Positions 13,080 through 23,649 of a stretch of 64,000 nt of DNA are shown here, piece by piece (within the stretch, counting starts at the first letter, position 1; every line of letters starts with the position of its first letter). The position numbers and the translations under genes are program-made. The stretch lies in assembly GCA_024138015.1 (NCBI GenBank), contig JAMXBB010000011.1, forward strand, positions 85,871,779-85,935,778, given 5' to 3'. This DNA is from Lumnitzera littorea (lineage: Eukaryota; Streptophyta; Magnoliopsida; Myrtales; Combretaceae). The notes under the pieces were generated by a model. It had not been told where the DNA came from, did not search any database, and saw only the letters and a list, made by a program, of their open reading frames with translations.

Positions 13080-13740
13080 AATTTTGGAGTTATCATATAA
13101 TATGTACATAGATGTTATTGAAGATAGAAATCTCTATACCCATACATATGAGTGTAGAAACACTTAAGTATAAGAGTATAAATGCATAAGTATATATACC
13201 ATATAGATACATATGAGATATTCATGTATGAATTTTAGTAAAATACTTAGTATAGGTGTAGGTATATATATAAAAGTGTAGAAGGAACGCATGTACATAT
13301 GCTTAATTATGCTTATACAAGGGTATTGTTGATGTACATATGTATAGATACCCTTATACCTAAATATCTTATATGTATATAACTTAAAATAAGGAAAATA
13401 CTAACTGTACATGCATATAACCTACTAATTAAACCCATAAGAAGCAAAAATATGGATTATATAAAGATTTCTTAAAGGAGTATGGAGGACATACAAAAAT
13501 ACATATACAACCATATGTATGTATGGGTATATGTATAAGTATACTAGTATATATACAAATATATTAGAAGTATATATACACATGACATACGTATAGGATA
13601 TATAAGTACATAAGTATAAAAGTTATACATAAGTAAATTATAACATAATTACTTAAAATACTATAAAATAGTAGAATAAAATATATAATATATACACATG
13701 TATACATATGTGGGCCAAAACCACTATAAGCCCATAACAC
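13080..13740. repeat. TATAC/ATACATA low-complexity block
   Basis: Words such as TATACATA, GTATATAT, ATACATATG and AAGTATA recur densely for about 650 bases with no fixed period. It resembles an eroded AT-rich satellite or an expanded AT microsatellite. A 61-codon minus frame in it is compositional and not a gene. Confidence 0.5.
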
Positions 13741-13903
13741 AAATATCAATTTGAGTTAACCTCATTTAAGTACATGAAATAGTAATAATAATGCAAATCA
13801 TCAAAATATAAGAATCTAATGGTTAATTAAATCATAAAGTACTAAAATAAGATATAAAAATAAAGAATAAGAATATTTAAGTTTCAATAAATTAAATCTA
13901 TAT

Positions 13904-15411
13904 TGTAAAACACGGGTCTTAACGTCCAAACCGGACCTTATTGTGTGAACGTACATCCAAAGATGATGAAAAACAACTATAAGCTTGCAAATATTGGAAA
14001 CAAAATGAAAACATTACATACAATTAGTAATAAAGTTTAACTAGATGAAAAACTAGTAGTAACCTAAGTAGAATTAGGTAAGTAATTATCTAGAATTAGG
14101 TAAGTAATTTTAATTACTTATTATTGTTTTATCTCATAATGATCAGGTGATCCCGATAAGGGTTTTGATCTTCCGATCGATTATTACGATTAGTACGAGA
14201 TGAAATGACCAAGTGAGTAATTTCCCTATGATTTCATGCTTGTGTGTACTTGTAGCTGGTGGACTTAAATGGCATTATTAATTGAATGTTGTGTAAGGTC
14301 AGGAAATATTTGTGTATGCCATTGTTTGCTGAATTGTGAAACTACTTTAAAATGATAATAACGACATGCTTGGTGTATAGTAATTGGTTAGTAACTATAT
14401 TGTTTTTGATATTGTTTGATCATATAATAATTGGACTTAACTATACCTAACTAATGAGATAAAATTGGAATATGCATTGACATACATTGCATAAACTAAT
14501 TCTGGTCGTCACATCACACGGAGGTAAGGAGAGGCCATACAGGGGTTGTTATTTATAAGTATAATAGTTTAGTACAGTGCACTCATACTATATGATATTA
14601 TTCTGACCCGCGGGAACATTAGGCATTGGAGGCGCCAACTACCCAGCTAAAGGTTGAGTCCAAAAGCCTCTATTTAAGAGTAAGTGTGGATTGTAGGAGT
14701 CCACTCACAATTATACTTAGAATTTATTTTTTATAAAAATAAAAGAATTGTTTTGGTCAAAATACGAAACATGGAGTTTTATAAAAAATAAGTTCTAGTA
14801 TAATACCTAGATCTGATTGGTGCTGTGTATATTCTAATCCTGACTTCTAAGAACGTTAAATTTGAGTTGCGTATAATAGCTAATTAACTGTATGTATTGT
14901 TTTGGCATACTAATTGCTTATTTATTCATATGCTTGAATTTAATGTATTTATAACTTACTTGTTAGTGTGGCTGAAGGTTTTACTCACTAAGCGTTAGCT
15001 TACACCTTCTTAGGCTTTTGATGCAGGATTATCTTTTTATCGACGCTGGACGTAAGATGCTAGAGGTTAGCATGGATACTCTGGGCAAGAGTGAGCCATT
15101 CGGAGCGTTGAGAGAACATTAGTATATAGACTTTTATTTGCATTTCATTTTGACTATGTTATAGATACTAATGTACTAAATCCTGACTTAGTGTAAACTT
15201 TATAGTTTAAATGATATATATATATATATATATATATATGAATATGATTATATGATGATATCATTTTGATCTGTATATTCTTGGGAAGCTAATAGTTATA
15301 AAAGCCTTGTATATTGTATGAAGGGTCCATGATTGGAAAGGTAACCAATCTATGGTCTTTTATACTGTATACGTCGTCTGTCACAACTAGACCATCCCCC
15401 AAGTCGTGACA
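13904..15411 (+). mobile_element. Candidate solo LTR, Ty3/gypsy type
   Basis: The block starts TGTAAAACACGGGTCTTAAC (13904) and ends CAAGTCGTGACA (15411). It carries a CTCACTAAGCGTTAGCTTAC segment at about 14986-15005, which resembles a segment common in plant Del/Tekay-type LTRs near the promoter/R region. It is more GC-rich than its flanks, has no ORF, and contains a TA microsatellite (about 15212-15239). A 5-bp target duplication was not found (TATAT on the left, ATACT on the right). The ends are therefore provisional and the assignment rests on composition and the conserved-looking segment. Confidence 0.5.
15214..15239. repeat. (TA)n microsatellite
   Basis: About 13 uninterrupted TA dinucleotides inside the candidate solo LTR. 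Confidence 0.9.
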
Positions 15412-15535
15412 ATACTTACTATTTCTCTCCCTTTTTTTGCTCTTCTAATTTTGTACCTAGACAGTAGATACTCTACTTTAACTTAATTACTACAAAGATA
15501 TTTGCTTTAATTAAATAAGTATCTTGTATTCTCCT

Positions 15536-15940
15536 TGTCGTCTTTGAGTTTCGGCTAGTAGAGATTAATTGGGATTGGACTTTATGCTATTGATTAAGTT
15601 TGCAAAACAAGAACTAGTGAGAGACCACCGAGAGCTTATCTAATGTGGCTACTTCGATGCTCAAATTAGTAATGTGTAGAGAGAGGAATAGTAAGTATGC
15701 TAGAGAGTAAGATAAAGCCTAAGTGTGTAAAGTGTTAAACAGTTTACCATTATTTATAAAGGAGTAGAGCTGGGGTTAGAGAGAAGTTAGTAGTTAGAAG
15801 CTATGTTTAGAAGTAATGGGTAGTGAAATTATAAGGTTTGACGTGGTCTGCAAATGTAGGAGGTGGTTGTTAACTCGATCACTCGGCTTTATCTACGGTT
15901 TTCTAGCTATTAGTAATTGTTGTAATTGGGCTAGCCATAT
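15536..15940 (-). repeat. Tat element 3' LTR, outer part (split by an insertion)
   Basis: This segment aligns by eye with 42884-43310 through shared stretches such as GCTAGTAGAGATTAATT, AATGTGTAGAGAGAGGA and GAGAGTAAGATAAAGCCTAA. The outer end is TGTCG at 15536. The remaining inner part lies at 19587-19699 beyond a 3.65-kb insertion. Confidence 0.8.
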
Positions 15941-16870
15941 AATGGGCTTGAGCTGAAGTCGGCTGTTATGCTTTAAATAGGAGAAGTCGTAATAATCTTA
16001 CCGTATAAACTAATTTAAGATAAAAGTTAACCTCATAGCCGGTATCGTAGATACAATTTATATAAGGCATACTTAACTTAACCAACTTGAAGCATCTAGT
16101 TAAACACCTGTTAATAATCAAACATATGGTATAGCTTTTCAAAAATATATGTTTAAGACAACTTGATGTCTAATAATACAATAGTGCTAATGTAAGCATT
16201 TTATATATAAAGTTATAATTTACACTAAGAGTTCACAAAAGCTATAAGTCTTAAAATTTATTTACAATAAGATAGGAAACTAGTGGATATCCTAAGGAAT
16301 TTCCAGTTAGTTTCTTCAAAACCAAAAAGAAAAGTCAAAAACCTAAATTTAGTGAATTCTCCTTTTTTCACTTTCTCAGCCAATTACGCACTAACCTGGG
16401 GGTGGTGATATTTGTATATCTTGTACTTTCATTTATTACCTGCAAAAAATTCTATTAGAATGTGAGCATAATTAGCTTAGTAAGCAACATAGAGTCAGAA
16501 AAGTACCATACAATCATAAACAAGGTTATTAATTATAACGAAATGCATTGTAATCGATCATTCGAAATATTGCACAATTTTATCCAATCCATTGTGTGGT
16601 TAAAGAAATCACATTTGCTTCAACCCTAATTAAGAAGTTTACCGCAATTCAAAATCAGACCAAATTCAAGCTTGTGTAATGGATTATAGCCTCCTTCTGT
16701 GACCACCTTTGAACCACGGCCTTACCGTTACCATGGCCTTTTCACCTGTCACTTAGTTCGACTAAGGATGGGGCCATTTTAGCTATCCTTATCGAAGGAA
16801 GTCAGTATTTGGTTTAACACTTCTAACATTCCCTTAACAGTTGCTATGCATGTTCAGTTATGTTGGCGGT

Positions 16871-16932
16871 CAAATCACTATTAATTCCATTTAAGAGTAG
16901 CCAAATCACTATTAATTCCATTTAAGAGTAGC
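16871..16932. repeat. Perfect 31-bp tandem duplication
   Basis: Two identical, adjacent copies of a 31-base unit beginning CAAATCACTATTAATTCC. Identity suggests it arose recently relative to the surrounding decay. Confidence 0.9.
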
Positions 16933-17780
16933 CAAATAAGCTACACAATACAAAACTATGATATTATGCAAAATAGTACACTAAGGACTTTAACTCTTGT
17001 TACAAACAAAATACTAATCATACACATGGCATGTGCACAAACAACTAATTTACAACCACAAACAAAAGTATTCTTAAGTGTCTAAATGTTTTGACATAAT
17101 GTCTTAACAAATGGTAAAGATATGATCCCAACTTATTTGTATTGATGTTACTGCAGAAGGCCTGTATTGTCGACACTTTGCTTATTGGGAGATCCTATAT
17201 GTATATTAAAACTCAAATTTAGTTCTCGTAAGAGTTATGAAAATACTAGGACTTCTATTTAATCTTTGTATTATATTATATGCACATATATATAAATATA
17301 TATATTGAAGGAAAATTAGTATTCTTATAGGATTGAGTATAGTTTTATTATATAAGTTATATTAAGTTAGTGATTATTGATAACATACATAGTTATATTA
17401 TTATTTATAATATATCATTTTGATCGTATCGAAATGTATTTTTAATCAATCAAGTTATATTTCAATTACGATAAGGTTATCATAGTACATAAATTTTTGT
17501 GATACTATAGAAATATGCGTTATATTATTTAAGATCATCTAATTTTAGTAAAAGTGGTATTATTAGGTCATACAAACTTAACGATACGTACTACGAGTTC
17601 TATTTTGAGAGATGACTTTTACCGAGTATTTTTAGTTTCTAATATACCGATATTCTCTTATAATAGGTATTATCATATTATATAATTAAGTTATATTTTA
17701 TATAATTTCCCAAAACAGCCTAGTAATATATATAATTTCTAACTCTAATACGTGTAACTCAAAGTCTAAGTTGTATAATA

Positions 17781-17852
17781 TCACAAAATATCATAAAAAC
17801 CCATCCTAATCAAATATCACAAAATATGATAAAAAGCCATCCTAATCAAACA
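17781..17852. repeat. 36-bp tandem duplication
   Basis: Two adjacent copies of a 36-base unit beginning TCACAAAATAT. They differ at only a few positions. Confidence 0.85.
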
Positions 17853-19586
17853 TGGTTAGCATGTATATGTATAGGACTTATTTCAATATTTCTTATATTT
17901 TACCCTCATATTGCTAAAAAAACGTATACCAATTGGTAATTTAAGCTATTTTACTACTAAAATTCATAACAAATAACTGAAGTCATTAAATAATTTCAAG
18001 AAAATTCTATAGACTCCTAAAATATAAGGAATTTAGTTAGCTAATGGTTTCATGCTGTTGAGTTTATCAACTATATACACATATTTACGTTTTTACCTTT
18101 AAATTATGATTAATTAAACAAATATTATCATTTTTATACAAAATTATTTCTAATATGTCTTGACATTATTATAAGTCATCAAAAGTTAGTAGACATCAAT
18201 TTCATCAATTAATTTTATAAAAATCAATTTATCTCCCATCTTATCTTATCTCTAGTTATTTTTAAGGTAAAAAATTACAATAAATACTCAACATACTTGA
18301 ATTAAAAATTGGGCTATATAACAATTAACTAAGTATAACATGTATTATACGTAAAAATTTTCACTTCAAAACAACATCATGTGATATATTTATTTTTTAT
18401 TTGAAGTTTCGGATGATTAGTAACTTTGTTAAGCAAGCATATCAAATATTCATAATTTTTTAAAAATAAAATTACAGCATGAAAGCATATCTAAGATAAC
18501 CTAGAAATAATTTTTTAAATAATTTTTTGGATTAACTTAATTTTTTTTAGAATTTAATGAAAAATAGGGCAGAATTTTGAATAACCTATTCATCGGTGCT
18601 TCGGTAGTTGACATTCGATGGGAGGTTATCAGAAGGGCAGTGCACAAGGAAGACTGGTGGTGGTTGGTGGGGTTCAACGGAAAGTCAACATTTGGTTTTG
18701 GAACTGTACTAGCTTAGTAGGTTGCTCTATTTTATGTAATTTTTCTAAAATGTTTTTAATTTTCTAGATATTTTCCTAATGCTATCCTAGACTCCAAATT
18801 GCTAAAACAAGGAAGATCTAATGTACTTAGCTATTTATAGTGGTTGATGTTGGTCGTAAGAAATTTTCTTGTATTTTTTCTCCTTTTAATCAAGTAAGAG
18901 GTAGCAAGTTTTTGTAGGCTTTACTTTTGATTCACTATGTCTAATTGAATGTGAGGATGCTACGGCTAATTTTCCATTTTTCCATATTTTTTTTTGTTGC
19001 AATTATATAAGTTTTGATTAATTTGAAGCCAATTATTGATATTTTACCTATATTATATTAGTATTCAGTACATTTGTTAATATACATGTATATATCCTAT
19101 ATATGTGTTACATGTAATGTGTAATTACACTCATATAACTATGTTTTTTGCATGTCTTTTATTTTTAAGATATATTGCCCATTTATTTTTATGAGTTTAT
19201 CATAAATTATTTATAATTATATAATTTTGGGTTAATTTACAGGTATCATTATTATATAGATTGAGTATATTCATAAAAATACGTATATAGTCATATAGTA
19301 TATTATGCTATATTATTTCCTTTTATAGCTTAATTAGCTTATCTTTAAGTCCTTATTGTATTTCGAGCTCAATTTTAGAGGCTGCAATAAGATTTATGCT
19401 ATATTATATGAGTATACTTCTAAGGCTAAAATTAGGATTTTGGGTCATTATTTTTACAATCAAGCATCACTACGTTAATTCAACTAACTTTTCTAATCTA
19501 ATCATAAAATTTAGGCTCAATTAGATAAGTTTTTCTCGAAGGACCTAAGTTTGAGTACAGTTGTCTTAAATGCGATTTTAAGGGTT

Positions 19587-19699
19587 CATATTAGCCATAA
19601 GGATAAGGAGGCCAAATCTAAAAAGGCATGGCTTCGACCATAAGCTCAATTAGGTCGGCATAAACCTAAGGGGTACATGTCAAAAAGACTCTATCAACA
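19587..19699 (-). repeat. Tat element 3' LTR, inner part
   Basis: It aligns with 43305-43412: shared TTAGCCAYAAGGATARG, AAGGCATGGC, TTAGGTCGRCATARRCCT and the end CTATCAACA. On the minus strand this edge reads TGTTGATAG, the LTR start, directly downstream of the polypurine tract. Confidence 0.85.
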
Positions 19700-19716
19700 C
19701 TTGCCCCCCTCCCTCC
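19700..19716 (-). promoter_or_regulatory. Polypurine tract of the Tat element
   Basis: Read on the minus strand, GGAGGGAGGGGGGCAAG immediately precedes the TGTTG start of the 3' LTR. This is the expected position and composition for the plus-strand DNA priming site. It fixes both the LTR border and the element's orientation. Confidence 0.85.
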
Positions 19717-20640
19717 GAGCAATCTCATTGTCGTTATGGAGGCAAGGAGAGGGGAAAGATGGGCTTCTTAAGCATGTGGTTGATCTGGTCCAAAAGTGCT
19801 TATGTTGGCAAGGCAACAATGTTGTCGCACCAATGTCGCAATGGAAGTGCCAACGTGATGTAGTAGGAGTCCATATTGGTGAAAAGCCAGGGCGAAAATG
19901 TTTGAGCTGGATGACCCAAGGGTTGAGTAGGGGCAATCAACCCAAGCAAGTTGCTAGTTGGGCCAAGCTGAGTGCTTTAGCACTAAGGTGGGATATAGGA
20001 GATCTGATTACCTTAGTTGACAAGGAATGTTGAATAATCGACCCTTAGTCTAGTTAGGGCAAAGGAGATACTCTACGTGGGGATCCGAGCTGAATCATGA
20101 GGGTTAAAGCAGGGCAAGGTGATTTAGGAGACTATACAAGGTTAGAGCAAAATGCTTAAGTGCCAAGCTGGATGGGTAGCTCGAGGTAAATACTCAATGG
20201 GCCAAGCTAGACAATTAGAGTTGAGGTGAAGATTCAGTAGATAGGGCACTCTAAGTAGTAAGGGTGTAGAGCAAAGGTGTTAAGTATGCAAAGGCGTTGA
20301 ATAGTTTGGGCTGGCAAGATTGATCAGACAATGGCAAGGCGACGTAGGGTTAACCTATCTGTGTTGAACAATAGCACTGTGGGAGCTCTGTTTTCAACGT
20401 GGAAGCCAAAGGGACCTTAGGAAAACTTCTTGTGAAAGTAACTTTTTGAATTCTTACTTTATTGCACGCTTTCATGGTATAATTAATGCGACATGATAGA
20501 TGTCACATCTTTATAAACTTCGTACATAGTCACAAATGTTTTGCCTTTTAAACATGGTTGTTGGATCAAAACTATCCCCATGTACCTGCATCATAAAGCA
20601 TCAATGGATTTATGCTTATACGAATCCCGATAACTATCGA
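19717..20640 (-). other. Tat element 3' untranslated region
   Basis: This is a GC-richer stretch between the antisense ORF promoter and the polypurine tract. Words such as GGGCAAGG, GGGCCAAGCT and GGCAAGGCGA recur irregularly. Plant Tat elements are known for hypervariable, repeat-prone 3' untranslated regions. The 118-codon + frame at 19677-20033 crosses the LTR border and matches nothing I recognise, so it is not called as a gene. Confidence 0.55.
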
Positions 20641-20662
20641 TTCACTTTCCTAAGCGTTCAAC

Positions 20663-20670
20663 CTATAAAT
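20663..20670 (+). promoter_or_regulatory. TATA box of the antisense ORF
   Basis: CTATAAATACC on the + strand, followed 30-100 bases later by a pyrimidine-rich leader (TTGCAATTGTTCTTATCTTGC, TTCTTTTCTTCTTTG). It lies about 150-170 bases upstream of the antisense ORF homology and reads opposite to gag-pol. The spacing and composition are those of a plant class II promoter. Confidence 0.6.
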
Positions 20671-20829
20671 ACCCTTAACATTCGTGCAGATAGATCTTTT
20701 GCAATTGTTCTTATCTTGCTTTCTCATTGCAACTTGAGTGTTTTCATTCTTTTCTTCTTTGATTGAGCTTTCTTTATAACTTTCATAACATCTTTCTTCC
20801 TTCATGAGGTGTCATAAATAGGAATACCT

Positions 20830-22580
20830 TCAAGTGAGTGTAATATAACATCTTCAGAATCTAAGGCCACAAGGAGTGCTCTTTCCCCCTCGAAGAGGAA
20901 TGAAGAAACTTCGTCTTCGTTGGAATAGGTGGATAGGGAGACAAGGAGGTGGATTGAAGTGTTTGATAGGGTAGTATTGATATGGGCCATCCTTTGAGAT
21001 GTATACCCATGTGATCGCTTACCAGATGCCATCGACATCTATGATTGACTAGAGGTTAGCAAGAAGCCACATGGCTGGGTAAGCAAGAGTAAGGCAATGG
21101 CTGTGACTAGGTTCTAAGGAACTTTATCATGGGTGAACTCCCTGGCTTGGTCGTGTGATTGCTATCGCCAGATGAGAGGGTGGCTTTGCTTTTAGGGAGG
21201 TGCTTTGCGGTCTATGAAGAGTTTCTACAGTATAGAATGCACCTACCTTTCACTAACTTTGATAAGGAGTTATTTGATTACCATCGTTGCTATCCATATC
21301 AAATACCTCCAAACGAATAGAGGCTACTGAAGGCCTTTTAAGCCTTATGTGAATACTTGGTGGTGAGAGCTACACCTACACTCCTCAACTACTTTTATCT
21401 ATGGAAGAATTTAAGTGGGTAGAGCTACCCCCAGAACTATGTTGAGAAGAAGCTATTTTAGGGTTTGAAATTGTTAGTGAAAAACTGACAGGACAATTTC
21501 GTAGTGGTAAAGTTGCCTTAAATGGTCAACTTATGGACTTGGTGGACTCTACTGGTCTAGACTAAAGCACAAAGGAAACTCGGCCCAAATGATGTGGAGG
21601 CCTGTCAAGAGATTGAGGCCTTTATGGCTCTACGACATGATAAGGAAAACAATGCCGAAAAGACCATGTAGTGGTACTTTAGTTTGCTGATCTCCGAGTT
21701 GTTTTCAAGCATAGAAAGAGCAGTCATGAACAAAAGGTTAGAAGGAGAAGTCCGTCTTTGGCATGAGTTATCCCTTCCATCGTGCCAACTTAGGCTTGCT
21801 TGAAGTGATACTTTGTCTGTTTTGTTTTTGAGGAATAGGTGGTCCTCCTCGCCCATGCTGGTTACGGTGGAGTTTTGTAAGTGTGATACATTTGCCTGGT
21901 ACTGATATAGCTTGTTTGATTCTTTGTAGGTGAGAAGCTAACCTAAGAGGCTGAGGTTCCTCACCTTTCTAGATTGGAGCTACTAAGGGGAAATCAACAT
22001 AGGGCTAAGCCTACCAAGAAGGCCACTAACCCCAAGAGCAAGGCTGTGGGTCTTATGTCGAGGGCAAGCAAGACTAGTAACATGGAATCACCAGTTCTTC
22101 CTTAAGAGATTCCTCTCAGTGAAGCTTCTAAGGAGCTTGTAATTGTTGAAACTCTAAGCATGGCCTCCCCTAGAGCTAAAATTGCCCTTACGTTTGAGCC
22201 AGTTATGGTAAAAGGTTGCCACTGATGAGCCGGAGTTATTAATACTTCCCTTACCTTCTCAAGACAAGGGAAAGAGGCTTGAGACTAGCATTACCGAGGG
22301 CCTGGTAGGTTAGAAAAGGAGACTCCCCAAGGAGGGGAGGAGGGAGGCATTGGCCTCAAAGAAGAGTAAGCTATTGGTGTTGCCTGACAAACCATTATTT
22401 GAGTGGCTCTCATTCAACTATCCCTATCATGCCATAGACCAGATGGGCGAGGCCTAAGCTGATCCCTTGGAGAAGTACTGGAGGGAGAAGATCGTTCTTG
22501 ATAGGGATCAAGGACTGATTACATGATCTCAAGCCCGAGGGCTCTCCCAGGTGGTTTGTTGAGCTGTCTGAGGTGAGTTA
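20830..22580 (+). pseudogene. Tat antisense ORF, N-terminal part (gypsy-type 'Transposase_28'-like protein)
   Basis: The + strand, opposite to gag-pol, encodes a decayed protein of the type deposited as putative gypsy-type transposon protein (Pfam PF04195-like, from memory). A Ser/Lys-rich start lies near 20850-20930. A hydrophobic segment with an LPFTNFDKELFDYH-like stretch is at about 21240-21300, then a PPNE-type link, a YFYLWKN stretch at about 21392-21412 and a DNFVVVKLP stretch at about 21491-21520. A possible intron ends at TTCTTTGTAG (about 21930). From 22250 a basic, Lys-rich linker follows. Multiple stops and frameshifts break it. The function of these antisense ORFs is unknown. The ORF continues beyond a gypsy insertion at 27310 and beyond an LTR-like block at 30105. 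Confidence 0.6.
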
Positions 22581-22682
22581 AGCGCCGAAGAGTAGTACTT
22601 GCCCCAGTTCGATCTACCGAGTTACTTCGCTCTCTATGCTATCCAAGGTATTGTTAAGGTGACCAATCGACATGCTAAACCA

Positions 22683-23435
22683 AACCCTTCGCTATGTACT
22701 AGTCAAAGTGCTAAATCTAAATACAGTAATCTCCATGGTGCTAATAAGGCCGAGCTGATAACTATCAGGAGCTAACCATCTGAGATTGATTCGACTGTGA
22801 GCTGTCCCTGAACTAACCCCAGTTTAGCTTCGACAGTCAGGGTACCGAACTTCTGACGTCGAATAGAACTGAATAAAGGCCCACCCCTACTTAGCTCACA
22901 ATATTGTCAGAATCATAGAGTAAAAACACACGTACTGTCCTTTTTGACAACTGTACTGTCCTTTCTGACAACCATAACGTTCGCTGCATATGATTTCATG
23001 CTTTCCTTGTAAATTATTTTCTTTTTATTTAGCAAATAGGGCTTCATTTTTGTAATTTTCTATAACGTAGAACTTACCCTAAAAGGATACTATAAATAAT
23101 CATATAATGTAACAACTGCAAGAGAAGAATACACCGAACTTTTTTTTTTTTACCCTCTCTTGAGCTAAGTGTCCTCTTGCTTACTCTTGAGCTACTCTTA
23201 TCTAACCCGTTTAAGCATTGACTAGTAACGAGTGACCTCGGGCTATACTTATGCGTCATATCAAATGTAACTTGAGCTCGTGTGAAGCATTAGTGCATCA
23301 TATCCATTATCGGTACACGAGAACTCATGTTTACCCTCAACTATTATTTACTTTTCGAGCCATCTTGTGGCTTGGACCCACCCTTTTGGTTACTCGTGAT
23401 GTTGGGTTCGTGTATCCATCCACGAATCCGTATCA
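22683..23435 (+). repeat. 5' LTR of the deleted gypsy element
   Basis: It matches 26559-27309 throughout. In a 130-base stretch read by eye the two differ at roughly one base in ten. A TATA box (ACTATAAATAATC) lies near 23088, a T-run near 23142-23153, and the end is GTATCA at 23435. Confidence 0.85.
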
Positions 23436-23438
23436 TCT

Positions 23439-23450
23439 TGGTATCAGAGC
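23439..23450 (+). promoter_or_regulatory. Primer binding site, initiator Met-tRNA type
   Basis: TGGTATCAGAGC, the standard complement of the plant initiator methionine tRNA 3' end. It lies three bases after the LTR terminus at 23435, as expected for reverse-transcription priming. Confidence 0.9.
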
Positions 23451-23649
23451 TTAGCTATATTCGAAGTTGGATTCTGCTACCGTGTTCTTTTAAGAGTTTG
23501 TCATTGCTCTCATGTGATAGAGGTTCTATTATTCATATTGGAGTTTGGTAGTTGAGTAGTGTTTTGTACTTTGTTTTTCCCATGTTTTTGATAAGCAAAA
23601 TAGAGTATGGTTGACTATTAGTTTGAACGTCGTTGTGAAGTAACCATCA

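Larger units (their letters stand above)
15941..19586. mobile_element. Unidentified 3.65-kb insertion in the 3' LTR
   Basis: The LTR alignment breaks after CATAT (15936-15940) and resumes at CATAT (19587-19591), consistent with a 5-bp target duplication. The insert begins AATGGGCTTGAGC and ends TTTTAAGGGTT. It has no TG/CA ends, no obvious terminal inverted repeats and no recognisable protein. It contains two local tandem duplications: a 31-bp unit at 16871-16932 and a 36-bp unit at 17781-17852. A GC-richer patch lies at 18590-18710. Its class is unknown. Confidence 0.5.

Noticed and set aside
19677..20033. 118-codon + strand frame and its 80-codon antisense partner
   Set aside because: It crosses the LTR border and polypurine tract and resembles no protein; it is chance openness in GC-richer sequence.
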